NCBI GenBank assembly: GCA_036405515.1
Contig: DASWXM010000033.1
Span: 1-15,230, forward strand
Length of the DNA stretch: 15,230 bases
Direction of reading: 5' to 3'
Source of the DNA: JASLCR01 sp036405515
GTDB taxonomy: Bacteria; Patescibacteriota; Saccharimonadia; Saccharimonadales; Saccharimonadaceae
How positions within the stretch are numbered: position 1 is the stretch's first letter; every line of letters starts with the position of its first letter. This document shows positions 1 through 6,938 of the stretch, one piece after another. The notes beneath the pieces are model-generated. The model made no database searches, was not told where the DNA came from, and worked only from the letters and a program-made list of their open reading frames with translations. The position numbers were made by a program, and so were the translations under genes.

Positions 1-459
1 AAAGACCAGGGATTAAGGATTATGGACTTGGTGGATCCAACAAAAAAGATGAGCAAGTCTGACGATAGTGGTAAGGGTGTTATTTTCCTCGGTGACGACC
101 CAGAAACGGCTGCTAAGAAAATCATGAGCGCTACCACTGACGACTTAGCAAATGTTGCCTATGATCCACTTGAGCAGCCAGGTATTAGTAACCTGCTTGA
201 AATACTCGCATTACTTCGAGGCAAAACCGTATATGAAATAGCGGCTGAATTTGCCGGGCTAGAACGTTATGGTGATTTCAAGAGGATCGTTGCTGATGAG
301 CTAAAGACATTTCTAGTAAGCTTTCAAGCTCAACTTGCCGCAATAGACGATAAAGCAATACTTGCAAAACTAGTTGCTTCAGAGGCAGTTATGAATACCC
401 AAGCAAACTCAACACTCCTAAACGTACAGAAAGCTGTCGGTCTGCGCGCCCGAAAATAA
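1..459 (+). CDS. trpS: Tryptophanyl-tRNA synthetase, C-terminal part (cut by window edge)
   Basis: This is the 3' portion (152 codons) of a class I aminoacyl-tRNA synthetase that charges tRNA-Trp in the cytoplasm. The frame is open from base 1. It begins KDQGLRIMDL and runs into DPTKKMSKSDD, which carries the KMSKS signature that stabilises the aminoacyl-adenylate transition state. The residues just before it (RIM-L-DPTKKMSKS) are the form typical of TrpRS. The rest is the helical anticodon-binding region, with the family's usual distance from KMSKS to the stop. The Rossmann fold and HIGH-like motif lie outside the window. The gene ends in TAA and the next gene starts 3 bases later, so the two are probably co-transcribed. 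The identification rests on the KMSKS context; TyrRS is the main alternative and fits less well. Confidence 0.93.
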   Translation, partial: KDQGLRIMDLVDPTKKMSKSDDSGKGVIFLGDDPETAAKKIMSATTDDLANVAYDPLEQPGISNLLEILALLRGKTVYEIAAEFAGLERYGDFKRIVADELKTFLVSFQAQLAAIDDKAILAKLVASEAVMNTQANSTLLNVQKAVGLRARK

Positions 460-462
460 GCA

Positions 463-1293
463 ATGCGACTCGATCAGTATACAGTAGGACAATGGCCGGA
501 ATATTCTCGTTCTGTCTGGCAGAAATACATTAAACGTGGCTACGTATCAGTAGATGGAGTTGTTAAAACAAATCCAAGCCTACAAGTTGATGAGGCAAAC
601 GTCATCACCATTGATATCCCTGAACAAACAAACTATTCCAAGCAGACGCTTCCGGTTATCTACGAAGACGAGAATGTTGTGGTGATCAATAAGCCAGTCG
701 GCATCCTGAGCCATAGTAAAGGTGCTATTAATGAAGAGTTCACTGTCGCCGAATTCTTTAGAGATAAAACAACTTACAATTCCGACACGGATCGTCCCGG
801 TATTGTCCACCGCCTTGATCGTGATACTTCTGGCGTTATGATTGGTGCAAAAAATTCCGATGCTGCTCGACTTTTATCGCAACAATTTCAAGATAGACGT
901 GCCAAGAAAACCTACTTTGCCGTAGTCGATGGTATTCCGAAGGAAGAGCAAGCACATATTGATTTGCCGATTGGACGAAATCCTAAATCTCCAAGTTCGT
1001 TCCGAATAGATCCGAATGGTAAGTCGGCGCAAACCTACTACGAAGTCGTCAAACGATCTAGCAGTCGCAGCCTCGTACGCCTTCGCCCAACAACCGGTCG
1101 TACTCACCAATTACGAGTACATATGGCCTATATTGGCACTCCCATCAGGGGTGATGTGATCTACGGCAAAGCCGCCGACAGGCTATTCCTCCATGCTGCT
1201 CAGCTGGAAATTACCATTCCCGGAAGTCCATCAAATGAGCGAAAGACATTTGAAGCACCCCTACCTTCAGAATTCAACCGCGAGATACAGTGA
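463..1293 (+). CDS. RluA-family RNA pseudouridine synthase with S4 domain
   Basis: This enzyme isomerises specific uridines in rRNA or tRNA to pseudouridine. The 276 residues comprise an N-terminal S4-like RNA-binding region (about 1-50, MRLDQYT...SRSVWQKYIKRGYVSVDG) and an RluA catalytic domain. The family signature HRLDRDTSG is at about 116-124, where D119 is the expected catalytic aspartate. A preceding INKPVGILSH segment and a later RPTTGRTHQLRVHM block are also hallmarks of RluC/RluD enzymes. The length is slightly short for RluD. The start ATG lies three bases after the trpS stop without a clear Shine-Dalgarno, suggesting coupling. The next gene begins one base after its TGA. Sequence alone does not tell RluB/C/D specificity, so no symbol is given. 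Confidence 0.93.
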   Translation: MRLDQYTVGQWPEYSRSVWQKYIKRGYVSVDGVVKTNPSLQVDEANVITIDIPEQTNYSKQTLPVIYEDENVVVINKPVGILSHSKGAINEEFTVAEFFRDKTTYNSDTDRPGIVHRLDRDTSGVMIGAKNSDAARLLSQQFQDRRAKKTYFAVVDGIPKEEQAHIDLPIGRNPKSPSSFRIDPNGKSAQTYYEVVKRSSSRSLVRLRPTTGRTHQLRVHMAYIGTPIRGDVIYGKAADRLFLHAAQLEITIPGSPSNERKTFEAPLPSEFNREIQ

Positions 1294-1294
1294 C

Positions 1295-2104
1295 ATGAAT
1301 CTCAGCATTCATCCCGGCACCGCAAAACAACTTGAAACCTACAAGAAGGATTTACCTCATGCACTTCTGCTGACCGGAAAGACAGGGATAGGTCTTGGTA
1401 CGATTGCTCGATCGATTGCTGGTACATTTTACCTTCAGGGAGACCTAAGACCAGAGCTGCTTACCAAGACCAGCACAATTCCTCAGATCGGCGTCGACCG
1501 TATACGCGAACTTTATACACTTTCTCGCGGCAAACAATCACGGTCGTCGGTTGTCATTATTGACGACGCAGATACAATGACTGAAAGCGCGCAAAACAGC
1601 TTCTTGAAGCTACTCGAAGAACCTCCGATGAATACACACTTCATATTAACCACACACTCTCCGGAAGCCCTGCTACCAACAGTAAAATCACGGCTTCAAA
1701 CACTCCATATTCAGCCAATATCTATTGAACAATCAAATGAACTCATAAACACGCTCCCGAAGCTTGATGAAGTGAGGCGTCGCCAGATGCTCTTTATCGC
1801 AAGCGGCCTTCCTGCAGAGCTTGTCCGGCTCGGTACCGATGACGAATACTTTCGTGTCCGCTCTGAACGTATAAAACTTGCTAAAGATCTCGTAGAGGGA
1901 AGTACGTCGCAACGACTCTCAATACTCTTAAAGAACCCTGTCAGCCGCGACGAAGCTATTGCTACGATTAAGCAAATTATCGAACTACTTGAGCTCAATC
2001 CGCAAACCTCGAGTGTTATGCGTATTAAAAAACTACTTCAGACTCTTGATCGTCTACAGGCGGGTGGACATGTCCGTCTACAACTTGCCGCTGGCGTACT
2101 CTGA
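1295..2104 (+). CDS. holB: DNA polymerase III delta'-like clamp-loader subunit (degenerate P-loop)
   Basis: This is a 269-residue AAA+ protein of the DnaX/HolB type, expected to be the delta' subunit that helps load the sliding clamp. Visible marks are a degenerate Walker A (TGKTGIGLGT, about 27-36, with Leu where the catalytic Lys should be), a Walker B-like VVIIDDADTM (about 86-95), the clamp-loader block NSFLKLLEEPP (about 101-111) and a KSR motif near 132-133 in place of the usual SRC. Loss of the P-loop lysine fits delta', which does not hydrolyse ATP, and argues against tau/gamma. No zinc-binding cysteine cluster is seen, and the protein is shorter than typical delta'. I chose the ATG at 1295, one base after the RluA stop. 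A longer frame from 1193 runs inside the RluA gene and looks spurious. Function is inferred from motifs. Confidence 0.85.
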   Translation: MNLSIHPGTAKQLETYKKDLPHALLLTGKTGIGLGTIARSIAGTFYLQGDLRPELLTKTSTIPQIGVDRIRELYTLSRGKQSRSSVVIIDDADTMTESAQNSFLKLLEEPPMNTHFILTTHSPEALLPTVKSRLQTLHIQPISIEQSNELINTLPKLDEVRRRQMLFIASGLPAELVRLGTDDEYFRVRSERIKLAKDLVEGSTSQRLSILLKNPVSRDEAIATIKQIIELLELNPQTSSVMRIKKLLQTLDRLQAGGHVRLQLAAGVL

Positions 2105-2113
2105 CTCTCTTCG

Positions 2114-2122
2114 TGCTATAAT
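2114..2122 (+). promoter_or_regulatory. Extended -10 promoter of the TPR gene
   Basis: TGC-TATAAT (TG at 2114-2115, TATAAT at 2117-2122) is a perfect extended -10 box. The predicted start point is about 2129, only two bases before the ATG at 2131. No convincing -35 box is present and there is no room for a ribosome binding site, so the message would be leaderless. Confidence 0.6.
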
Positions 2123-2130
2123 ATAACAAT

Positions 2131-2787
2131 ATGATAGGTCTACTTCTCGTAGTATTATTTGCAGCTCTTGCACTGAGTCAACGACAGACATTAGGCGAAG
2201 TTGTTGCAGACCTTCCGTCTAAGTTATCCGAAAAACTCGATAAGCTGTGGGAAATTGCCCAAGATGCATTAAAGGATAAGCGATATCTCCGGGCCGAGAA
2301 GGCGCTCCTGATGATTCTACGCGTGGACGAACGAAATGCCACAGCTTACAACAGACTCGGCATCCTCTATGCAAAGCAGCAGGCATTTCCTGATGCGATC
2401 GAGTGTTTTGAGATTGCTCAGAGCCTGGAACCAAGCGCTTCAAGCCTCCATAATGTTGGATTAATTTACTATGAGACCGAACAGTATGACAAGGCAGCTC
2501 TAGCATTTGAACAAGCACTTCAAGTAGAGGATACTATTGCCGCACGTTACGTTGCCTATGCTAAGGTACAGGAGAAGCTGGGTCATACAAAAAAGATGAT
2601 CTCTTCACTTGAAAAAGCTGTTGAGCTCGATAAAAATCCTCAAACATTAGCAATCCTCGCGGACGCCTACGAGCGAGCCGATCAGCCAGAATCGGCAGCA
2701 CCGCTCCGCGCACAAATAGCGAAAGCATCTGCAGCTCCAGCCAGTAAGCCTCACCGGATTCGTCAACCCCGAAAAGTGGTAATGTAG
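2131..2787 (+). CDS. Membrane-anchored tetratricopeptide repeat protein
   Basis: The 218-residue protein has an N-terminal hydrophobic helix (about 2-17, IGLLLVVLFAALALSQ) that should anchor it in the membrane or serve as an uncleaved signal. Several TPR units follow, at about 35-68, 70-101, 104-134 and 137-168, with another degenerate one after that. Typical TPR residues can be read in AYNRLGILYAKQQAFPDAI and LHNVGLIYYETEQYDKA. The C-terminus is Ala/Pro/Lys-rich and basic. TPR proteins act as scaffolds, so the partner and process cannot be told from sequence. It lies 26 bases after holB but has its own extended -10 promoter, and the ATG sits almost on the predicted transcription start. The TPR call is firm; the cellular role is unknown. 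Confidence 0.87.
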   Translation: MIGLLLVVLFAALALSQRQTLGEVVADLPSKLSEKLDKLWEIAQDALKDKRYLRAEKALLMILRVDERNATAYNRLGILYAKQQAFPDAIECFEIAQSLEPSASSLHNVGLIYYETEQYDKAALAFEQALQVEDTIAARYVAYAKVQEKLGHTKKMISSLEKAVELDKNPQTLAILADAYERADQPESAAPLRAQIAKASAAPASKPHRIRQPRKVVM

Positions 2788-2792
2788 CTGAA

Positions 2793-2888
2793 ATGAGACT
2801 ACGCAAACTGCCAACTTATATTCTAATCGCTAGCATTCCTACTATTTTACTCCTAGTGATAGCCCTCATCTTTCCTCCATCTTCTTGA
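2793..2888 (+). CDS. Possible 31-residue single-helix membrane peptide
   Basis: This short reading frame encodes a basic N-terminus (MRLRKLPTY) followed by an unbroken hydrophobic stretch (ILIASIPTILLLVIALIF) and PPSS. That is the layout of a small inner-membrane peptide with positive residues on the cytoplasmic side. It begins five bases after the TPR stop codon, so it could be translated by coupling; no clear Shine-Dalgarno is visible. Its TGA stop lies inside the -35 box of the following tRNA-Thr promoter. No family is recognised. The membrane-like composition and tight spacing favour a real gene, but a frame this short could arise by chance. Confidence 0.4.
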   Translation: MRLRKLPTYILIASIPTILLLVIALIFPPSS

Positions 2889-2914
2889 TATATCAGCTAT
2901 ACCTGTGGTACAAT
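2885..2914 (+). promoter_or_regulatory. Promoter of tRNA-Thr(UGU)
   Basis: TTGATA (2885-2890), an 18-base spacer and TACAAT (2909-2914) form a near-consensus sigma-70-type promoter. The predicted start is about 2921, five bases before the mature tRNA. Confidence 0.75.
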
Positions 2915-2925
2915 TTGTCAGGTGC

Positions 2926-3002
2926 GCCGCTTTAGCTCAGCTGGTTAGAGCAGCTGTTTTGTAAACAGCAGGTCCTGGGTTCGAATCCCTGAAGCGGCTC
3001 CA
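2926..3002 (+). tRNA. tRNA-Thr (anticodon UGU)
   Basis: The cloverleaf is complete. The acceptor strands GCCGCTT and AAGCGGC pair fully, the D arm is AGCTCAGCTGGTTAGAGC, the anticodon stem-loop GCTGT-TTTGTAA-ACAGC places TGT at positions 34-36, and the T arm contains GGTTCGAATCC. Discriminator T and an encoded CCA follow. It is the first of three tRNA genes before rpmG. Confidence 0.97.
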
Positions 3003-3101
3003 CGATTTTTTTGAGGGAAAAGAGCAGCCCGACAAATTTTCACACAAATTTGCCGGCGCGATGAGAAAACCGTAGGTTTGTCTTATAAGCGTCAGCGCTA
3101 T

Positions 3102-3186
3102 GCCGGAATCGTCTAGTGGCAATGACAGGAGACTGTAAATCTCCCGCGGTAACGCTTCGTAGGTTCGAGTCCTACTTCCGGCACCA
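3102..3186 (+). tRNA. tRNA-Tyr (anticodon GUA)
   Basis: This is an 85-base class II tRNA. Acceptor strands GCCGGAA and TTCCGGC pair fully. Anticodon stem-loop GGAGA-CTGTAAA-TCTCC gives GTA. A long variable arm (CCGCGGTAACGCTTCG) precedes the T arm TAGGTTCGAGTCCTA. Discriminator A and encoded CCA fit tRNA-Tyr. The 99 bases between it and tRNA-Thr hold no clear promoter, so the two may share a transcript. Confidence 0.97.
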
Positions 3187-3195
3187 GATACAGAA

Positions 3196-3220
3196 TCGCC
3201 TATATAGGCGAGTTTTTTAT
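3196..3220 (+). terminator. Intrinsic terminator after tRNA-Tyr
   Basis: TCGCCT-ATAT-AGGCGA (3196-3211) forms a 6-bp hairpin. It is followed by G and a run of six T (3213-3218), a textbook rho-independent terminator for the tRNA-Thr/tRNA-Tyr unit. Confidence 0.85.
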
Positions 3221-3238
3221 TTCCGAGACTAAGCGATA

Positions 3239-3267
3239 TTTACATAATCAATACTTTGTGTTATTAT
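3239..3267 (+). promoter_or_regulatory. Promoter of the 88-residue membrane protein gene
   Basis: TTTACA (3239-3244), a 17-base spacer and TATTAT (3262-3267). The predicted start near 3274 leaves a leader of about 13 bases holding the ribosome binding site AAGGAG (3277-3282). Confidence 0.7.
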
Positions 3268-3286
3268 ATTATAAATAAGGAGATTT

Positions 3287-3553
3287 ATGTTTGATTCAAT
3301 CAATACCTTTCTGCGAGAGTGGAGCAAAAGCAATGATGACCGTGCGAAGTTGCAGCATACATATTTTGCTCTGGCGATAGCTGTTCTATTGATCGCTGGC
3401 TTAGCTAGCCTTGTGAATACAGACTTAGGGCAGGCATTGCTCATGCTATCTGCCACACTTGCCGCGCTTTTCTTTGCAAATGCCGTTACATGGGCGCTCT
3501 TGCAGTCTTTCGTATTGCTGCGATTTAATCGTAGCCGATCCGCAAAGAAGTAG
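3287..3553 (+). CDS. Small membrane protein of unknown function (88 aa)
   Basis: I do not recognise a family. The protein starts with a charged, helical segment (about 1-25, rich in Lys, Arg, Asp and Glu). Two hydrophobic helices follow, at about 28-45 (FALAIAVLLIAGLASLV) and 49-78 (QALLMLSATLAALFFANAVTW onward), and a short basic tail (RFNRSRSAKK) that should be cytoplasmic. The start is supported by a strong AAGGAG ribosome binding site and a well-formed promoter just upstream. It stands alone between the terminator after tRNA-Tyr and the promoter of the next tRNA, so it is probably a monocistronic unit. Its role cannot be inferred. Confidence 0.75.
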   Translation: MFDSINTFLREWSKSNDDRAKLQHTYFALAIAVLLIAGLASLVNTDLGQALLMLSATLAALFFANAVTWALLQSFVLLRFNRSRSAKK

Positions 3554-3558
3554 CAGCC

Positions 3559-3587
3559 TTGGAATCACAAAGCTAATTTGCTACAAT
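3559..3587 (+). promoter_or_regulatory. Promoter of tRNA-Thr(GGU)
   Basis: TTGGAA (3559-3564), a 17-base spacer and TACAAT (3582-3587), with predicted start about 3594, eight bases before the tRNA. The -10 box and the downstream TTGTC match those of the tRNA-Thr(UGU) promoter. Confidence 0.7.
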
Positions 3588-3601
3588 TGTCGGAGTATTA
3601 T

Positions 3602-3677
3602 GCCGCGATAGCTCAGCTGGTAGAGCGCATCCATGGTAAGGATGAGGTCTCGGGTTCAAGCCCCGATCGTGGCTCCA
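3602..3677 (+). tRNA. tRNA-Thr (anticodon GGU)
   Basis: Acceptor strands GCCGCGA and TCGTGGC pair with one G-U. D arm is AGCTCAGCTGGTAGAGC, anticodon stem-loop CATCC-ATGGTAA-GGATG gives GGT, and T arm TCGGGTTCAAGCCCCGA is normal. Encoded CCA ends the gene. This is the second threonine isoacceptor in the cluster. Confidence 0.97.
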
Positions 3678-3712
3678 GGTGACATCGTTTACCACTGTAG
3701 AAATTTTCTATA

Positions 3713-3745
3713 ATAGCCGCTCTGCAATGAGCGGCTATTTAATTT
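3713..3745 (+). terminator. Intrinsic terminator after tRNA-Thr(GGU)
   Basis: ATAGCCGCTC (3713-3722) and GAGCGGCTAT (3729-3738) pair over 10 bp around the loop TGCAAT. TTAATTT follows. It is a strong hairpin with a slightly interrupted T tract. Confidence 0.8.
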
Positions 3746-3755
3746 GCAAAAACTA

Positions 3756-3784
3756 TTGAAATAGTAAAATATAAGGAGTATTAT
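3756..3784 (+). promoter_or_regulatory. Promoter of the 63-residue orphan gene
   Basis: TTGAAA (3756-3761), a 17-base spacer and TATTAT (3779-3784). The start is predicted near 3791, giving a 25-base leader with AAGGA at 3803-3807. Confidence 0.7.
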
Positions 3785-3815
3785 TCGATACATCAGTTAA
3801 ATAAGGATCTGAAAG

Positions 3816-4007
3816 ATGGTTAATCCAAACACACAACACGCACTCGATATAGCAGACGGGCTCGATGAGGCTCACACGAGGGCAGCGATTATAAATGGTA
3901 CCGAGACTGCCACGCATATGCAAGAGCTTATAGAGGAGGCGCGTGAGAGGCGTCTGGCCGCTCAATCTTTTGCTGCGATTCTTCAATCTTCTGAATCTGC
4001 TGCGTAG
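3816..4007 (+). CDS. Small soluble protein of unknown function (63 aa)
   Basis: No family is recognised. The 63 residues are mostly charged and alanine-rich and are predicted helical (for example TATHMQELIEEARERRLAAQSFAAIL). There is no signal peptide or membrane segment and no cysteine. It could form one or two amphipathic helices and act by binding a partner. It has its own near-consensus promoter and a well-placed AAGGA ribosome binding site eight bases before the ATG, which supports it as a real gene. It lies just upstream of the rpmG promoter, whose -35 box starts 15 bases after its stop. Confidence 0.65.
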   Translation: MVNPNTQHALDIADGLDEAHTRAAIINGTETATHMQELIEEARERRLAAQSFAAILQSSESAA

Positions 4008-4021
4008 AATTAGCAAAGAGG

Positions 4022-4050
4022 TTGAACAGATCGAGGTTTTTTGCTATAAT
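4022..4050 (+). promoter_or_regulatory. Promoter of rpmG
   Basis: TTGAAC (4022-4027), a 17-base spacer and TATAAT (4045-4050) with a TGC extension directly before the -10 box. This is the best promoter in the window. The predicted start is about 4057. The ribosome binding site AAGGAAG is at 4077-4083. Confidence 0.85.
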
Positions 4051-4085
4051 TTACCCTTGAAAGTCAATAAAAACTTAAGGAAGTT

Positions 4086-4298
4086 ATGGCAAAGAAGAAT
4101 ACAAAGCGAAAGTTGATCGGTCTCGTAAGCCAGCTGTCTGGTCACCGTACGTACTACACGACTGTCAATACGCAGCAGCGCAATGGGCTTGGCAAGCTTA
4201 GTCTTCGCAAGTACGACCCGATCGCACGCAAACACGCAATTTACGAAGAGACGAAGAAGAACCTTGGTCGCAACGAAGTAAAAGCTCGCAAGGGCTAA
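4086..4298 (+). CDS. rpmG: 50S ribosomal protein L33
   Basis: L33 is a small component of the large ribosomal subunit near the E site. The 70 residues show the family's features: a lysine-rich start (MAKKNTKRKLIGLVS), the strand GHRTYYTTVNTQQRN, and the LSLRKYDPIARKHAIYEETKK block that corresponds to the usual L-KYDP-RKH--Y-E-K signature. It has no zinc-binding CxxC pairs, so it is of the cysteine-free type. The carboxy end is about ten residues longer than usual (NLGRNEVKARKG). Start choice is supported by AAGGAAG just upstream and an excellent extended -10 promoter. Its TAA overlaps the TAG of the convergent gene on the minus strand by four bases. Confidence 0.95.
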   Translation: MAKKNTKRKLIGLVSQLSGHRTYYTTVNTQQRNGLGKLSLRKYDPIARKHAIYEETKKNLGRNEVKARKG

Positions 4299-4993
4299 CT
4301 TCTTAGCTGAGCATCTGCTTGTCTGTCAATATGGTCGGCTAACCACCGGCCATTTTTGATCATCGCCTCAAGAAGGGGTGTACTTGTTGCGTGATTCTCT
4401 GCATAGATATACAGAGAGGAGTCATGTATTTCGATAGCTAGTGATCCAAAATGCTTCGACACCATCTCTGTTACAAGTGGACTTAGGATACGCTCAACAT
4501 CAATGGCATGACTAGGAGATGCGTAAACTCTATACTTTTGAAAAAATTCTGCCTTGTGCGCACCGAGTGCACCTAGAGTGATGGAACGAAGCTGCGGATA
4601 TTTCGTGAAAAGCTGCATATAAAATGACTCACTATGTGAGTGCATACCGACAAATATATGCGGAAGATGTTTGGCGGCAAGCAGGTCAAACTCGATAATA
4701 TGCCAGCGATGAGATTTCTTACCATGTCTCGAGACCAGAGTGTCAGTCCTCTCGACAAATGCAACATCATAGCCTTCATATGTTCCAACACAGTAGTGTG
4801 CGTCAAAATGATTCACTGATAGAGTCATGCCACGGACGATCCGATACTCTTCATCACTCTGCACCACGCGACCAAAGTAGACAAGACCATGTCTCTCAGC
4901 AAAGTCACCTACAATTGATTTATCCCGTCGTCTCCTGACGAAGCGCGTAGGAGAAAGATTGCGTCGCATGCGACTAAGTCGCTTTTTTACCAT
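4295..4993 (-). CDS. Uncharacterised soluble protein at the end of the glucan operon
   Basis: I do not recognise this 232-residue protein. A strongly basic N-terminus (MVKKRLSRMRRNLSP followed by RRRR) may bind nucleic acid or membrane lipid. The rest looks globular, with alternating strands (YCVGTYEGYDVAFVERTD, HIIEFDLLAAKHLPHIFVG) and many His and Tyr residues. No transmembrane helix is seen. The start was chosen at the second ATG of an ATGATG pair because GGAG at 5001-5004 lies seven bases before it. It overlaps the end of the GH15 gene by 20 bases, so it is translated from the same message as the glucan enzymes. Membership in that pathway is inferred from the operon only. Confidence 0.8.
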   Translation of the reverse strand: MVKKRLSRMRRNLSPTRFVRRRRDKSIVGDFAERHGLVYFGRVVQSDEEYRIVRGMTLSVNHFDAHYCVGTYEGYDVAFVERTDTLVSRHGKKSHRWHIIEFDLLAAKHLPHIFVGMHSHSESFYMQLFTKYPQLRSITLGALGAHKAEFFQKYRVYASPSHAIDVERILSPLVTEMVSKHFGSLAIEIHDSSLYIYAENHATSTPLLEAMIKNGRWLADHIDRQADAQLRS

Positions 4994-6938
4994 CATATGT
5001 CTCCGCTGCGTAATCAAGCATAGTTGCCATGTATTCAGCATGGCTCCATACTAATGGGGCTACTGACAATGGCGCGCCGGTTTGAGGATCCACTTGCTCG
5101 GCAAGCATACCGGTGCTTGATTCGTGTGAATGCACCCAGTCAAGCACTGCACGAGCCTTGTCGAGTTGATCCGTTTCAAGATAATATTGAGCCTCCCAAA
5201 GTGAGCATATAATCCAAGGATTACTCGGCTTACCATCCAATTTATGGTATTGGTCGTTCTCGTAACGCTGCAAGCCCCATTCTTTGCCCGGTGGACGGAG
5301 ACGCGAAATCACTGTTTCAAAAGAATCTTTGATTCGTTGATCATCGTTATGTACCAACCCAAACATGAAAGCACCATACAAGCTTGACGCATCAACCGTG
5401 CTATCTTCCGAATCTTGGTCCCCGGGAATTACGCCCTTCTTGAAACATTTCGTCTCTTCGTCAAACAAATATTTTCTCGCCGCGTCGGCGATATCTTCCC
5501 CGACAGAGCGCCACTTAACCGCGCTATCCTGATCATTCATTATTTCAGCAAGCTCTGCTGCCGCAACTAGCGCCGCATAGGTAAGCGAGGTTGTATACGT
5601 TGAAGTAAGGAATTTCTCCTCCCACAGATCATAACTTGGGCGGGGAAGATAAGTGGCTTCATCAACAAACATGGTTAGGAAATCTGCCATCGGCTTTACG
5701 AAAGTAGGGTAGAAGTCATCGAGATGTGCAGCATCAGGCTTTGCACTCCTGAACTGTGCATACATAAAGAGAACTGACGCTGTTTCATCTTCCTGTATAG
5801 GTGGAGTAGTGAGACCACCACTATGCATGTATGGGTGCCAGCTCGAGCCAAGTGCACCATCTGCACGGAACTTATGCATCAAATAGCCTTTTGAGTGTAA
5901 TACGTCACGCATCATCGTAAAGAATTTCATCGGTTCCTCAGTGTAGCCAAGACGAATCAATGGCCACAAGGCATACGCGCCATCACGTGGCCAGCAATAG
6001 CCATATGCATCACGAGAGTAGTTGAGCATAGCTGTGTCTGAGCTCGCGATAATTGCTCCATCTTTATCAATATGCGCACGAATAATCATGGCACTCTTCA
6101 TAAACAGCGAACGATCCTCGGCTGGAAGGCGCTCGCTAAGGCGCGTCACCGGTTCTAGCCACTGCTTCCACCATGATAGCGTCGCTTGCTGTCTTCGGTT
6201 GAGCATCTGATCATCTTTAGTGATTTTGCGGTGCAGTTTAATTGCTTCCCGAATAGATGTGCTTGCTGTTAACCAATAATGTAATCTTGTGGAGCTGTGT
6301 GGAGACAGCTGGCAAGTGAAGCGGATTGTGGAGTCAACTCGGCCATGCTCCACATCACCATTCGCGAGTTCACCGTCCTCGGCATCACGCCATGTACCTT
6401 CGTGACCCTCAATACCAAATAATCCCATACTACGCTGGTCAAATGGCTTACCATGCATATCAGTACCACCTACAACAAACGCACGGCGCCCCCTGTAGTG
6501 AAGGATTGCATCATTATCGGGTAAATACTGTACGGTATCCGTATTACTTCGGCTATCACCAATAACAAAAGCTTGATGCAAGAACACGCGTATTTGGCGC
6601 GACTTGTCGGCTAGATTTACTACATGAACGTTTCGGAAAAACACATCCTGCTCAGCATCAACAAAATCATCAAACTCAAGAACTATACCGAGTCCAGCAT
6701 GCTTGGCCTGAGTATGACCAATAAGTGCCTCAGTAGCTGTGCGAAAACGAAATTCCCATGAACCATCATCAAGCCAGCTATGCTCGCCATCCACCCAGAC
6801 GCCTACCTTATGTCGTAGGTCTTTACCGGCAGCATGATTCTCCAGTCCAACATGAGGGAAGTATAAGTCATGCACCAAGCCAAAATTATTAATGCCGACG
6901 TGCAATGAACCGTTCGATAATATAATTGGTCTAGCCAC
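4974..6938 (-). CDS. GH15 glucoamylase-type glycoside hydrolase
   Basis: This 654-residue protein belongs to glycoside hydrolase family 15, inverting enzymes that release glucose (or trehalose-type products) from the non-reducing ends of alpha-glucans. An N-terminal beta-sandwich domain (about 1-260) precedes an (alpha/alpha)6 barrel. Active-site landmarks are YCWPRDGAYALWP (about 314-326), the acid-bearing YDLWEEKF (Glu about 440-441) and WSHAEY (Glu about 635, expected base). No signal peptide is visible, so it acts in the cytoplasm, presumably on stored glycogen. The GTG at 6938 is preferred over an ATG seven codons upstream because AGGAGG lies five bases before it and the protein then begins with the usual ARPIILSNGSLHVG. 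It overlaps the GH57 gene by 8 bases. Confidence 0.93.
   Translation of the reverse strand: MARPIILSNGSLHVGINNFGLVHDLYFPHVGLENHAAGKDLRHKVGVWVDGEHSWLDDGSWEFRFRTATEALIGHTQAKHAGLGIVLEFDDFVDAEQDVFFRNVHVVNLADKSRQIRVFLHQAFVIGDSRSNTDTVQYLPDNDAILHYRGRRAFVVGGTDMHGKPFDQRSMGLFGIEGHEGTWRDAEDGELANGDVEHGRVDSTIRFTCQLSPHSSTRLHYWLTASTSIREAIKLHRKITKDDQMLNRRQQATLSWWKQWLEPVTRLSERLPAEDRSLFMKSAMIIRAHIDKDGAIIASSDTAMLNYSRDAYGYCWPRDGAYALWPLIRLGYTEEPMKFFTMMRDVLHSKGYLMHKFRADGALGSSWHPYMHSGGLTTPPIQEDETASVLFMYAQFRSAKPDAAHLDDFYPTFVKPMADFLTMFVDEATYLPRPSYDLWEEKFLTSTYTTSLTYAALVAAAELAEIMNDQDSAVKWRSVGEDIADAARKYLFDEETKCFKKGVIPGDQDSEDSTVDASSLYGAFMFGLVHNDDQRIKDSFETVISRLRPPGKEWGLQRYENDQYHKLDGKPSNPWIICSLWEAQYYLETDQLDKARAVLDWVHSHESSTGMLAEQVDPQTGAPLSVAPLVWSHAEYMATMLDYAAETYDGKKAT

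Noticed and set aside
3003..3101. A possible small RNA between tRNA-Thr and tRNA-Tyr (AAACC-GTA-GGTTT and repeated AAATTT)
   Set aside because: The stems are short, there is no clear promoter or terminator, and the stretch is most simply the spacer of a dicistronic tRNA transcript.
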